In this document: piece by piece, positions 26,239-34,911 of the stretch | How the letters are laid out: each line of letters begins with the position of its first letter | How positions within the stretch are numbered: position 1 is the stretch's first letter | Assembly (NCBI RefSeq): GCF_048984525.1 | Contig: NZ_JBMGJC010000011.1 | Coordinates: forward strand, 62,001 to 126,000 | Direction of reading: 5' to 3' | Length of the DNA stretch: 64,000 nt | DNA from: Syntrophopropionicum propionicicum_A | Lineage (GTDB): Bacteria > Bacillota > Desulfotomaculia > Desulfotomaculales > Pelotomaculaceae | Position numbers and translations under genes: made by a program | The notes under the pieces: model-generated | Database searches by the model: none | What the model was told of the DNA's origin: nothing | Seen by the model: the letters and a program-made list of their open reading frames with translations, nothing else

Positions 26239-26365
26239 TTTAGCTTTCACCTGTCATTCAGCATCAATATTGCATATCTTTTTTATTTCTTAAACTATAA
26301 GATCCACTTCTTTATTAATATTTCTTACAGAAAAGCAATCGTAAATTTAGCGGTAAGTACCTTCC

Positions 26366-27082
26366 TCATATTTTTATTAAGTCCTTTATTTCACTAACAC
26401 GAAGCCAAGGCCTTCTCCTATGTAACATGCGATGACAATTGGAACATACCAATGCAAGATCCTTGACCTTTGTTTTTTCTGTCCCTACGTATTCGGAAAC
26501 AGGGATAGTATGATGACATTCAATGAATCCTTTCCCCAAATCACCATATATTACATAGTAATCAAAACCACATATGGAGCATTTTAGCTCTACATTTTTT
26601 AAGGCTATTGCTTTTGCTTGTGAGACTAATTTTCTGTTTCTTTCACGGATTCTATGTTTCCGATACAGTATCTTCCCTTCAGGAAATTCACTCTCTTCAT
26701 CATCATCAATATCTTCATGAATTTCATTATTGGATGACTTCATACTGTCAACAATTACAGAGGCAACCCTATGAAGATAGCCTTGTCTATACGCAAATTC
26801 ATTCCAAATCTCTTTCTCTAGTTGACCGCCCCTTTGGAGCCCAACACCATGATAATCGGGATCATATCTCAAGAAGTTACAGAGCTTCATATAAACGCCG
26901 TTTGGATTGCGGAACTTTTCAGTAATAGGTCTTTCTGTATGAATAGGTAATGTATTCAAAATGTCACTTAGCTTTTTTACCTCATCATGCGCTGGACTTA
27001 TATGAGATGGATTGTGTCGAAAGTAAAGATCTAGGGCTAATATTAATTCATCCCTTTTCCAAGAAGGATTTCTTATTGCCAA
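26366..27082 (-). CDS. McrA-like HNH endonuclease
   Basis: 238 residues. The C-terminal HNH/beta-beta-alpha-metal domain has zinc cysteines CSICGFD and CSNCHRMLH, and catalytic ECHHTIPVSE (about 178-187). The N-terminal domain (KRDELILALDLYF... NGVYMKLCNFLRYDP) is a recognition-type module found on nucleases that cut modified DNA; that role is inference. The C-terminal 100 residues resemble those of the next gene upstream, but the N-termini differ. Part of the minus-strand defence cluster. Confidence 0.85.
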   Translation of the reverse strand: MAIRNPSWKRDELILALDLYFRHNPSHISPAHDEVKKLSDILNTLPIHTERPITEKFRNPNGVYMKLCNFLRYDPDYHGVGLQRGGQLEKEIWNEFAYRQGYLHRVASVIVDSMKSSNNEIHEDIDDDEESEFPEGKILYRKHRIRERNRKLVSQAKAIALKNVELKCSICGFDYYVIYGDLGKGFIECHHTIPVSEYVGTEKTKVKDLALVCSNCHRMLHRRRPWLRVSEIKDLIKI

Positions 27083-27278
27083 ACCAATTGCCTCCTTTTC
27101 CTATAAAGGTTAATACCATATAACCTTGGTTACCAATCCTGTCAGTATTCTAAAGGATTTTATGTTAATTCCTCCGAAACAAGCTAAGTCAGGTAAATTT
27201 AGTATGTTGAGCTTATGCCCTTATTTATTTGGAATGGCCCCCCCTTTATCACAGCAATATTTTCATTTTTCATTTAAT

Positions 27279-28346
27279 TCAGTTGCGATTATTTATTAAT
27301 ATTGATAGTTGTTCTAGGTTTATAAATGGTTTTCTGTGAATCATACGGTGACAATTGGCACATAGAAGGTTAATATCTTCAACTTTTGTTTCCGCTCCTT
27401 CTCTCATTTCCGACACCTTTTTCTTGTGATGCCCTTCTATAAAATCATTTCCTCTGGGACCATATACAATAAAATAATCGAAACCACATGCTTCACAGAA
27501 TAACCTACCACCATTAATTTTTGCAAATGTGTCTTTTGCTTTTTTAATTACCCTGGGATCACGTTCAATTATTCTATGCATTCTAAAAGCAATTTTCCCT
27601 TCGGGATAACCAATATCTTCTTCTCCTTCATCGTCAAAACTAATAGCTAAATGATTGAAAACAAAGTGATTAAGGTCAATTCCGTTCTGTATAAAAAATT
27701 CACCTGTCGGCACAGGAAAGACTTTTTTAAATTCTACTTTTAATGCTTTCCGGAATCGAATGCTTTGTAATACGATATTTTTATCTTTCTGATCCTCAAA
27801 TCGATATTCAGCAGGAAAAACTTTATTGTTAAATAAAATCTTAATAGATCTTGCTTTACCTCGTCCAACGTAAAGTGGGGATCCTGGAGGATTGAAAACA
27901 TTATGAAACTCTTTATCAATTCTAACGCCATCTGTATACTGAGATTTGCCGACTAACTTGAAGAGTTTTTTTGCATCGGGCGAAGGTGTAAAAAGGTCAA
28001 GCATACTATTGGGTTGAATTTCGGGTGTAGAGGTTAAACGTTTTAGTGCCGTTGTAATTGGTGCATAGAGTTTATCATTTTTATCAGCCAGGAAATCAAT
28101 AGACTCATCAAGAGACATACCTTTAAAGATACCCTTGTGTTCATCTGTTAAACCAACAAAGCTTAGAATTCCAAAAGATTGCCATCCTCTACTATACTCA
28201 GGGTCTAGTCCAAGAATGTTATCGTCAAGCCAGCGCCGTGATTTGCCATTAAATAGATACTCATAAATTACTTTATCGCGTAGGGGTTCTTGGTAACTCA
28301 AATATTCTCTATCTCTAGGATTAAATTTAAGTTCAGGAAAATTCAA
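27279..28346 (-). CDS. HNH endonuclease with different N-terminal module
   Basis: 355 residues from TTG 28346, chosen because AGGAGG lies ten bases before it while the in-frame ATG at 28385 is 18 bases from the only ribosome site. N-terminus (SRRWLDDNILGLDPEYSRGWQSFGIL) and middle are unrecognised; the C-terminal HNH domain has CEACGFD, GHHKKKVSE and CANCHRMIH and shares the EGK-x3-R-x-HRI and KVED layout of the gene at 26366. The two look like products of domain shuffling. Target presumably modified or foreign DNA; unproven. Confidence 0.8.
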   Translation of the reverse strand: MNFPELKFNPRDREYLSYQEPLRDKVIYEYLFNGKSRRWLDDNILGLDPEYSRGWQSFGILSFVGLTDEHKGIFKGMSLDESIDFLADKNDKLYAPITTALKRLTSTPEIQPNSMLDLFTPSPDAKKLFKLVGKSQYTDGVRIDKEFHNVFNPPGSPLYVGRGKARSIKILFNNKVFPAEYRFEDQKDKNIVLQSIRFRKALKVEFKKVFPVPTGEFFIQNGIDLNHFVFNHLAISFDDEGEEDIGYPEGKIAFRMHRIIERDPRVIKKAKDTFAKINGGRLFCEACGFDYFIVYGPRGNDFIEGHHKKKVSEMREGAETKVEDINLLCANCHRMIHRKPFINLEQLSILINNRN

Positions 28347-28397
28347 TGTGTCTATACCTCCTCTGTAATACCAAAAATTATACATAAAACTGTTATC

Positions 28398-28904
28398 TTA
28401 TTTCCTCCCTAAATAACTCGACCTCGGTACATACGGAATGTTAAGCTTATAGCCCTGCCCGTTCAAAATGGATCCCTTTATAACAGCCAATTCCTCATGG
28501 ACGTTCAATTCTGAGGCAATTTGTGCATAGGTGTATTGCCTCTCAGCAAAAGCTAAAAAATCCGCGTCAGAAATGAGCAGCTGGGCGGCAAACAAGTTAG
28601 CTTCACATTCGTATTTATCGTTCATGTTATAAATACAGTAATCCTTCATAAGGCCGAGTTTTGCCTGTCTGCGGTGCAGGCGGTCGTGCCCGAGCTCATG
28701 TGAACAGGTAATGATTTGTTCGATCTCATCCAAACGGGAGTTTATGGCAATAAACCTGTTGCGGTATATGCAGTTGTAAAACCCTTTGAGATGTTTAAAA
28801 TCCCCCCACTTAACCATTATGTTAAGGTGAGCGGAAATCTTATAGGGGTTTCTTGTTTTAAAATAACGCACAAGTGCATTAGCTTCTTTGATTATTTTTT
28901 CCAC
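28398..28904 (-). CDS. ImmA/IrrE-family metallopeptidase
   Basis: 168-residue zinc peptidase with HELGH (about 68-72) and a downstream E in YECEANLFAAQLL. Family members cleave the partner phage or ICE repressor after DNA damage. It directly follows the XRE repressor gene on the same strand, the usual pair, so it is predicted to trigger prophage induction by cutting that repressor. ATG 28904 follows the repressor stop by 28 bases. Confidence 0.9.
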   Translation of the reverse strand: MEKIIKEANALVRYFKTRNPYKISAHLNIMVKWGDFKHLKGFYNCIYRNRFIAINSRLDEIEQIITCSHELGHDRLHRRQAKLGLMKDYCIYNMNDKYECEANLFAAQLLISDADFLAFAERQYTYAQIASELNVHEELAVIKGSILNGQGYKLNIPYVPRSSYLGRK

Positions 28905-28932
28905 ACTTCACCTGTCCTGCTTAGTAAAGTTG

Positions 28933-29328
28933 TTATTTCAAGCGGCTGTACTTTTTATTTTTATGCTTGGCATCAAAGTACATTTCGGCGACTAAACGGA
29001 AAAACTCATCTCTATCCTCCTCGGGCAGTTCACCCCCGGCAAAAAGGACTTGGACATCCTGCAGCACATCTTTAGCCTGCCTGGCGCCGGTGTAGCCGTA
29101 CTGATCTCCAGCACTTTGAATAAAGGCTCCATCCTGGCCAATAAGTGAATCAACTGACACATGGAACACTTCGGAAATTTTCTGAAGTGTTTCCGGTTTT
29201 TTGGGGAAGCGGTCATTAGATTCATAATAACCTAAAACACGATCTGAAACACCAATCAAATTCCCCAGCTCGACCCGGGTCATGCCCGCGTCTTCCCGCA
29301 TTTTTCTGAGTCTATCTCCGAACAACAT
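28933..29328 (-). CDS. XRE-family prophage repressor
   Basis: 131 residues from ATG 29328 (GGAGG nine bases upstream; the longer frame to 29424 runs through the promoter region). The N-terminal HTH is clear: FGDRLRKMREDAGMTRVELG, NLIGVSDRVLGYYESNDRFP. The C-terminal 60 residues (QDGAFIQSAGDQYGYTGARQ) likely serve dimerisation and peptidase recognition. It diverges from a Cro-like gene with operator-like sites between them and is followed by the ImmA/IrrE gene. Confidence 0.9.
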   Translation of the reverse strand: MLFGDRLRKMREDAGMTRVELGNLIGVSDRVLGYYESNDRFPKKPETLQKISEVFHVSVDSLIGQDGAFIQSAGDQYGYTGARQAKDVLQDVQVLFAGGELPEEDRDEFFRLVAEMYFDAKHKNKKYSRLK

Positions 29329-29348
29329 ATTCGAACACCTCCGGGATA

Positions 29349-29450
29349 ATAGTACAACAAGTTGTTCTGATTCGTCAATATATATCGAACAAAAAGTTCC
29401 GTTGACGGGGAATAAAATATTCACTAGAATAAGAATGGAACGAAATATTC
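29349..29450. promoter_or_regulatory. Divergent promoters with three operator-like sites
   Basis: Plus-strand promoter: TTGACG (29402-29407), 17 bases, TAGAAT (29425-29430). Minus-strand promoter: TTGACG (29378-29373), 18 bases, TACTAT (29354-29349). Three 13-mers of form GAAC-N5-GTTC occur: 29355-29367 (inverted, one end GTTG), inside the minus promoter; 29387-29399, just upstream of the plus -35; 29438-29450 (ATTC end), at the plus start site. This is a lambda-like repressor switch layout. Confidence 0.75.
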
Positions 29451-29464
29451 AGAGGTGGTAAAAC

Positions 29465-29743
29465 ATGAAAAACGTCAAATTTAAAGAGCTGAGACAAAGG
29501 GGAGGGTACACTCAGGCTGCGCTGGGACGGGTTTTCGGCATAACGCCTGATTACGTCAATATCATCGAAAACGGGCGCCAGACTCCGGGGTTTGTCCTGG
29601 CCAAGCGTATTGCAGATTTTTTTGGAGTGACTGTAGACGAGCTATTTTTTTGCGAACCAAAAGAACAAAATGTTCAGAAAAGTGCTGCGGATTGCATGTA
29701 TGGGAGGTGTTGTTATGCAGCTAAATTCGGCAGCTGTGAATAA
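29465..29743 (+). CDS. Cro-like HTH protein
   Basis: 92 residues; a single XRE-type HTH fills the N-terminal two thirds (ELRQRGGYTQAALGRVFGIT, PDYVNIIENGRQTP, VTVDELFF), then a cysteine-containing tail. GAGGTGG lies before the ATG and a near-consensus promoter upstream. Opposed to the repressor gene, so it is the likely early lytic regulator. It overlaps the next frame (29715) by 29 bases. Confidence 0.85.
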   Translation: MKNVKFKELRQRGGYTQAALGRVFGITPDYVNIIENGRQTPGFVLAKRIADFFGVTVDELFFCEPKEQNVQKSAADCMYGRCCYAAKFGSCE

Positions 29744-31210
29744 ACACAAGCCAGCTGCAAAAATAAAGATGCCGATTAAGGCTAAACCATACAGGCACCA
29801 GATTGAAGCCTTTAATTATGTCTGCGAGATGTTTGGCCTCGTCATGGGAGGTGATCCAAATGAACATTTCCAGAAGTCGAGGAACAGCTTTACTTATGGA
29901 AATGGGTTAATAAAAGCATAGGTAAAACCATCACAACTATAGCAGTCGCCGGAGCTCTGTATCAGTCAGGGAGCATTAGGCGAGTCTTAATCGTAGCTCC
30001 GCTTTCTATCCTGGGTGTCTGGGAAGAAGAATTTGAGAAATTTGCAGCCTTCGATTATGACCTGGTGGTTCTGACCGGCAGCACTGCAAAGAAAACTGGC
30101 ATGCTGCGCAATATACAGGGTCCATATCTGCAGGTGGCCGTGGTCAATTACGAATCCGCCTGGCGGATGGAGAAAGATTTGCTGTCTTGGGATGCAGACC
30201 TGGTCATCGCAGATGAAGGCCATAAGATTAAAACGCACAACATAGCGGCAGCCAAGACCATGCACAAGCTCGGAGCAAAGGCCCGGTACAGGATGCTTCT
30301 CACGGGAACGGTCATCACCAACAAAGCAATAGATGTTTTCAGTCAATACAAGTTTGTAAATCCGGAGATTTTCGGCAAGAGCTTCTATGCCTTCCGCAAC
30401 CGGTACTTTGACATGGTCGGTTATGGCAACCATACTCCGGTGCTGAAGAAGTCGATGGAAAAAGAAATGACCGAAAAACTGCATAGCATTGCTTTCAGAG
30501 CTACTAAAGCGGAGTGCCTAGACCTGCCGGAAATGACCGATGTTATCCGCCGTGTACAACTTGAACCGGCAGCTTTGAAGCTATACCGGGGTCTGGTTAT
30601 AAACAGTTATGCTGAGCTGGGTAGGGGTGAAGTGACTGTAACCAACATCCTGACACGGATGCTTCGGCTATCACAACTTACCGGCGGCTTCCTTGGTGAT
30701 GACGAAGGTGGCACGGTACACAAGGTTAGTGAGGCCAAGCTGGCTGTCCTGGAGGACATCATTGACGAGATCCTGCAGGAAGGTAAAAAACTGGTCATTA
30801 TCGCCAGGTTCATTCCTGAGATAAAAGCGATCTGCCGCCTGTTGAATAAAAAGAACATTATATTCTCGCTGGTCAAGGGTGGTGTCAAAGACAGGGACGA
30901 GCAGGTATCACAGTTTCAAACCAATCCGGTTGTGCTGGTCTTTGTCGGGCAGATAGCCACAGCCGGGCTTGGCATAACTTTGACCGTAGCATCAACAATG
31001 GTGTTCTATTCGCTGGATTACAGCATGAGCAACTTCGAGCAGACCCGGGCGCGGATCCACCGCGCAGGGCAGAAATACCCCTGCACTTATTTGTATCTTA
31101 TAGCCAAAGACACGATCGATGAAAAGGTGCTGGAGGCCCTAAGAAATAAAGCCAACCTGGCCAAAGCCCTGATTGACGACTACCGTAGCGGCAATAACCC
31201 GTTTGCGTGA
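29715..31210 (+). pseudogene. Phage SNF2-family helicase, broken at the Walker A motif
   Basis: The frame from ATG 29715 (GGGAGGTG upstream) starts as a phage SNF2 helicase (KPYRHQIEAFNYVCEMFGLVMGG) but is lost near 29865. A second frame then reads SRGTALLMEMG and stops; the third, from about 29912, continues GKTITTIAVAGALYQ and runs to 31210 with DEGHKIKTH, MLLTGTVITNK and QTRARIHRAGQKYPC. Compared with the expected MEMGTGKT, about ten extra bases (around TAATAAAAGCATA) and one more upstream disrupt the P-loop. A product starting at GTG 30065 would lack ATP binding. Probably inactive. Confidence 0.75.
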
Positions 31211-31243
31211 CAAGGAGGTGAGAAAACAATAAGAACTGAGAGG

Positions 31244-31645
31244 ATGTTTGAACTGGCCGACAAGCTTAAAACGCTGCGTGACGCCAAAAAAGACGCTGAG
31301 CAGAGAGTCAAGGAACTAAACACTGAGATCGAAGAGGTCGATTACGAACTTTCAGAAATGATGGCAAACTCTGAAACTCAGAATTTTACCCGATGCGGCA
31401 CCATGTTCTGCCTGACTACGACAACAAGAGCATCGGCGGCTGCGGGCAAGAAGGACGAACTCTATGATGCCCTAAAGCAGATCGGCTTTGGCGATCTGGT
31501 CTATGAAACGGTGAATGCCAACAGCCTGTCCGCCTTTGTCAGAGAACAAATCACCGAGAACAATGATAAATTGCCTGATTGGCTGGATGGACTGGTTAAT
31601 GTTTTTGACAAAACAACAGTGGGAGTCCGCAAAACGGCCAAGTAG
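31244..31645 (+). CDS. Phage protein of the replication cluster
   Basis: 133 residues: an N-terminal coiled coil (about 1-45, ELADKLKTLRDAKKDAEQRV) followed by a compact domain ending in DKTTVGVRKTAK. Not recognised by name, but it is wedged between the helicase and polymerase genes, in the position of early phage accessory genes. The strong ribosome site AAGGAGGTGA at 31212-31221 is too far from ATG 31244; an in-frame ATA at 31229 fits its spacing, so the start is uncertain. Confidence 0.65.
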   Translation: MFELADKLKTLRDAKKDAEQRVKELNTEIEEVDYELSEMMANSETQNFTRCGTMFCLTTTTRASAAAGKKDELYDALKQIGFGDLVYETVNANSLSAFVREQITENNDKLPDWLDGLVNVFDKTTVGVRKTAK

Positions 31646-31721
31646 GGCACACAAATTACGAAGAACAACGATGCGAAGAGCAACGATAAATATATAAATC
31701 AATTAACGGAGGTAAAAACAC

Positions 31722-32474
31722 ATGGCAAAAAAGACCGGAATAGCAACTATCAATGAAAATAAGGGCTTTCTGCAGCTGGCAGACTTTAACATGATAAATG
31801 CCATAGCCGAGGAACTGGACGGCTTGGACGGAGGCTTTGAAAGAATTAAAATACCATCCGCCGGCAGCACTGTTTTTGAGGTTCCTGGTGAAGATCCCGG
31901 TGAACCCGACGCGGCCAAAGAGTTCTCAGCGGTCATTCTCTACCATCATCCCATTTATGCCTACTACCAGAACAAGTACACCGGTGGCAGCAACCCGCCA
32001 GATTGCGGCAGCTTTGACGGCATAACCGGCGTGGGCAATCCAGGAGGTAATTGCAGTAAGTGTCCATATAACCAGTTCGGGTCTGGTGATAACGGCAGCA
32101 AGGCCTGCAAGAACCGCCGCAGGATTTATGTGCTGCGCGAGGGTGAAATTTTTCCGTTGCTGCTGTCCCTGCCGACCGGTTCCCTGAAGGAATTCTCACG
32201 GTACATTAAACGCCTTCTTTCAAAGGGCAAAAAGTCTAATGCAGTAGTGACCCGCTTCTCATTAAAGAAGGCTGTCAACAGCAGCGGCATAGCTTTCTCG
32301 CAGGCCCAATTTGCCGTTGACCGCTGCCTGACCAGCGATGAGTATGCTCTGATCAATACTCTCTGTGAACAGGTTAAGGTTTACAGCCACCGCATTGGTT
32401 ATGATGCTGAACCTGTAGATGTTGAGGTTGCCGCAGAGCCGGAATATGGCGAGGCAGTCGAACCATTAGTTTGA
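31722..32474 (+). CDS. Phage replication-cluster protein with zinc-like cysteines
   Basis: 250 residues with ribosome site GGAGG before ATG. The middle has a cysteine group (PDCGSFDG, GNCSKCPYNQFG, KACKNRRRIYVLREGE; about 90-140) that probably binds a metal, then a helical part (LKEFSRYIKRLLSKGKKSNAVVTRFSL) and an acidic tail (DVEVAAEPEYGEAVEPLV), as in single-stranded DNA-binding proteins. An SSB-like role is inferred from the acidic tail and the location before the DNA polymerase. Confidence 0.6.
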   Translation: MAKKTGIATINENKGFLQLADFNMINAIAEELDGLDGGFERIKIPSAGSTVFEVPGEDPGEPDAAKEFSAVILYHHPIYAYYQNKYTGGSNPPDCGSFDGITGVGNPGGNCSKCPYNQFGSGDNGSKACKNRRRIYVLREGEIFPLLLSLPTGSLKEFSRYIKRLLSKGKKSNAVVTRFSLKKAVNSSGIAFSQAQFAVDRCLTSDEYALINTLCEQVKVYSHRIGYDAEPVDVEVAAEPEYGEAVEPLV

Positions 32475-32535
32475 AACACAGCCGCAGGTCGGGCGGACAA
32501 GCTCCGCTCGGCCCATCGCGGCGGATGGAGCAGAT

Positions 32536-34461
32536 ATGAAATATAAAAGTGTAACAACCATAAAAGAAATTAAAGAATACCTGGGTAGTGCGAAAGTAGT
32601 AGCATTCGACTTTGAAACTTCGCCGTTGGATAAATACCGTGATGAGGATAAGGCGGCTTTGGATCCTCATAAAGCGATAATTGTAGGCGTCAGCTTTTCT
32701 GCAGCAGAAGGTACAGCCATTTATGTACCGATATCACATCGTACTGGTGAGAATGTCAAAGAACCGAAGGAACTAATGGTTTACTTGAAAACGGCTGTTT
32801 TTCAGAATCCCAAGGTAATAAAGGTTGCACATAATTTAAGCTTTGAGGCCATGTTCCTCTATGCCAAAGGAATTGTTGTGCAGCCTCCGGTCTACGACAC
32901 CATCGCGGCGGCACAGCTGACGCTCAAAAGCAAGTGGGAGTATCGCAGCTTGTCCGATAGCGGCTTGAAACTGCTGGCTGCCTCGCTGTTCGGCGCGGAA
33001 ATGCCGGATTTCCAAACGGTGACAAACGGTCGTCACTTCGATGAGCTGGATCCACAGAACGAGGAAACCATCCACTACGCTTGCGCTGACGCGGATTATA
33101 CGCTGCGTCTTTATCACCGGTTCAACGGCTGGTTTGATTGCTACCTTTCCAGACACCGCTTTATCGTAGAGAATATTGAATCGCCGACTGCGGTGTATGT
33201 TGGGATGATGAAATATAACGGGCTTTTGGTAGATAAAGACCTGATGCTCGCCAAGCAGGCGGAGGCCGAGAAAAAGCTGAAAAATCTGCGCTCGGAAATC
33301 AACGCCATGACCGGCGGCGTAAATATTGGTGCAAATGCTTCTACATCTGCCTTCAAGAAATATCTTTACAACGATCTCGGTTTGCCGGTTTTGAAAACCA
33401 CAGAAAAATATCAGGAAGCTGCGGACGATCAGGCACTTATACTGCTGCGCGATTGGTGCTATGAAAATAAACCGGAGCTCGTGCAGCTTTTTAACCTTGT
33501 GCAGGAATACCGTAAGTGGGGTAAGCTCAAAAGCACCTATATTGACGGTTACCTCGAGCATATCAATTCAGCCACCGGTAGGATCCACCCTGACATGTTT
33601 CCTCTGGGAACAGAGACAGGGAGGTTTGCATCCCGGAATCCAAATTGTCAAAATATCCCGAGGCCAGATAGTGATGCCATCGGGGTGAGAAACTTTTTTC
33701 TAGCCCCGGCCGGCAAGGTGATATTATCACTGGACTTGTCCCAGATTGAGCTGCGTGTTGGCGCTTTCTTCTGCCGCGATGAAAAGATGTTGGAAACCTA
33801 CCGCAGCGGTGGCGACATCCATGCCCAGACCACATCAGTCATCTATCGGATCCCGTTTTCACAGGCCAGGGACAAGAATGCTAAGCAATATAAGGAGCGC
33901 CGGGTTATTGCCAAAAACTGCAACTTTGGTGTGTTTTATGGACTATTTCCAAGAGGTCTGCAGCGGACGCTCAAGTTCAAGGCCGGGCTCAACACCCCGC
34001 TTTCGGAGTGTGCGAAAATCATCACCAATCTCAAGGCCGGTTATCCCGGTTTATCTCATTGGCAGGGCGAGGTGAAAGCCCACGCCGCCAATACCTGCTT
34101 TGCGGAAACGTGGCTTGGCAGGCGCAGGTACTTAATTGGCATGCTCTCCGAGGATTGGGGAAAACACTCCTTTGCCGAGCGTTGTGCGCTCAATACTCCG
34201 ATTCAGGGTACAGCAGCGGACATACTGAAGCTTGCCATCGGGCGCATCGTTGAAGGGCTTTCCAAGCGCTTATGGTTAAAGCCGCTACTGCAGGTGCATG
34301 ACGAGCTGAATTTTGAACTGCCGGTGGACAAGCTGCAAGAGGCAGTGAATTTCATCAAGACCTGCATGGAAGCACAACCCTTCCCCGAATTTGACGTGCC
34401 GATTATTGCGGAGGCGGCGGTGGGCACCAGATTCGGCAGCTTAAAGGAAATGGAGGTGTAG
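32536..34461 (+). CDS. Phage DNA polymerase, family A
   Basis: 641-residue polymerase I-type replicase with proofreading. 3'-5' exonuclease domain: VVAFDFETSP (about 18-27), HNLSFE (about 99-104) and YACADADYTLRLY (about 180). Polymerase motifs: A, LSLDLSQIELR (about 397-407); B, RRVIAKNCNFGVFYGL (about 455-470); C, QVHDELNFE with H589-D590. All catalytic aspartates are present. No 5' nuclease domain, as usual in phage versions. Core of the prophage replication module. Confidence 0.95.
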   Translation: MKYKSVTTIKEIKEYLGSAKVVAFDFETSPLDKYRDEDKAALDPHKAIIVGVSFSAAEGTAIYVPISHRTGENVKEPKELMVYLKTAVFQNPKVIKVAHNLSFEAMFLYAKGIVVQPPVYDTIAAAQLTLKSKWEYRSLSDSGLKLLAASLFGAEMPDFQTVTNGRHFDELDPQNEETIHYACADADYTLRLYHRFNGWFDCYLSRHRFIVENIESPTAVYVGMMKYNGLLVDKDLMLAKQAEAEKKLKNLRSEINAMTGGVNIGANASTSAFKKYLYNDLGLPVLKTTEKYQEAADDQALILLRDWCYENKPELVQLFNLVQEYRKWGKLKSTYIDGYLEHINSATGRIHPDMFPLGTETGRFASRNPNCQNIPRPDSDAIGVRNFFLAPAGKVILSLDLSQIELRVGAFFCRDEKMLETYRSGGDIHAQTTSVIYRIPFSQARDKNAKQYKERRVIAKNCNFGVFYGLFPRGLQRTLKFKAGLNTPLSECAKIITNLKAGYPGLSHWQGEVKAHAANTCFAETWLGRRRYLIGMLSEDWGKHSFAERCALNTPIQGTAADILKLAIGRIVEGLSKRLWLKPLLQVHDELNFELPVDKLQEAVNFIKTCMEAQPFPEFDVPIIAEAAVGTRFGSLKEMEV

Positions 34462-34464
34462 GCA

Positions 34465-34911
34465 TTGGCTGTAAACAAGTTTAATTCCGAGGGCTATTAC
34501 GACCCGACGCCATTTGAAGCACTAAGTAATATAGAGCGCGAAGCCAAAAAGAATCCTTTTCGACCTCTGGTTTTTGTCTGCTCTCCCTATGCCGGTGACA
34601 TTGTAAAGAACACCGAAAACGCGCGGCGTTACAGCAGATATGTAGTGAAGCAAAACTGCATCCCGCTTGCACCGCACCTGCTTTTCCCGCAATTCCTCGA
34701 CGATACTAACCAACAGGAACGCGACCTCGGTATATTCTTTGGCATGGTGCTTATGAGCAAATGTGCCGGGCTATGGGTGTTTGGCGGCAGAATTACCGCT
34801 GGTATGGCGGTAGAAATCGAAAAAGCTGTGCAGCGGGGCATTCCAATTCGATACTTCAATGATCGATGTGAGGAGGTGCAGCCCTTTGGGGTACCCGAAG
34901 GAACTTACTGA
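34465..34911 (+). CDS. DUF4406-like / deoxyribosyltransferase-like protein
   Basis: 148 residues; the fold signature of nucleoside deoxyribosyltransferase-like proteins is visible (FVCSPYAGD near 33-41, ARRYSRYVVKQNCIPLAPHLLFP, GMVLMSKCAGLWVFGGRITAGMAVEIEKA). It may act in nucleotide metabolism, but the catalytic glutamate assignment is uncertain. The TTG start follows GGAGGTGTAGGCA, three bases after the polymerase stop. Its end overlaps the primase gene. Confidence 0.75.
   Translation: MAVNKFNSEGYYDPTPFEALSNIEREAKKNPFRPLVFVCSPYAGDIVKNTENARRYSRYVVKQNCIPLAPHLLFPQFLDDTNQQERDLGIFFGMVLMSKCAGLWVFGGRITAGMAVEIEKAVQRGIPIRYFNDRCEEVQPFGVPEGTY

Noticed and set aside
28716..29075. 119-codon plus-strand frame opposite ImmA/IrrE and repressor genes
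   Set aside because: Both minus-strand genes are firmly identified; the frame has no start signal.
29349..29450. CRISPR-like or iteron reading of the short repeats
   Set aside because: Only three short dyad sites with uneven spacing; they fit operators. No CRISPR array or cas gene is seen anywhere in the window.
32836..33561. 241-codon open frame antisense to the phage polymerase
   Set aside because: Covers the conserved exonuclease-polymerase region and has no recognisable motif.
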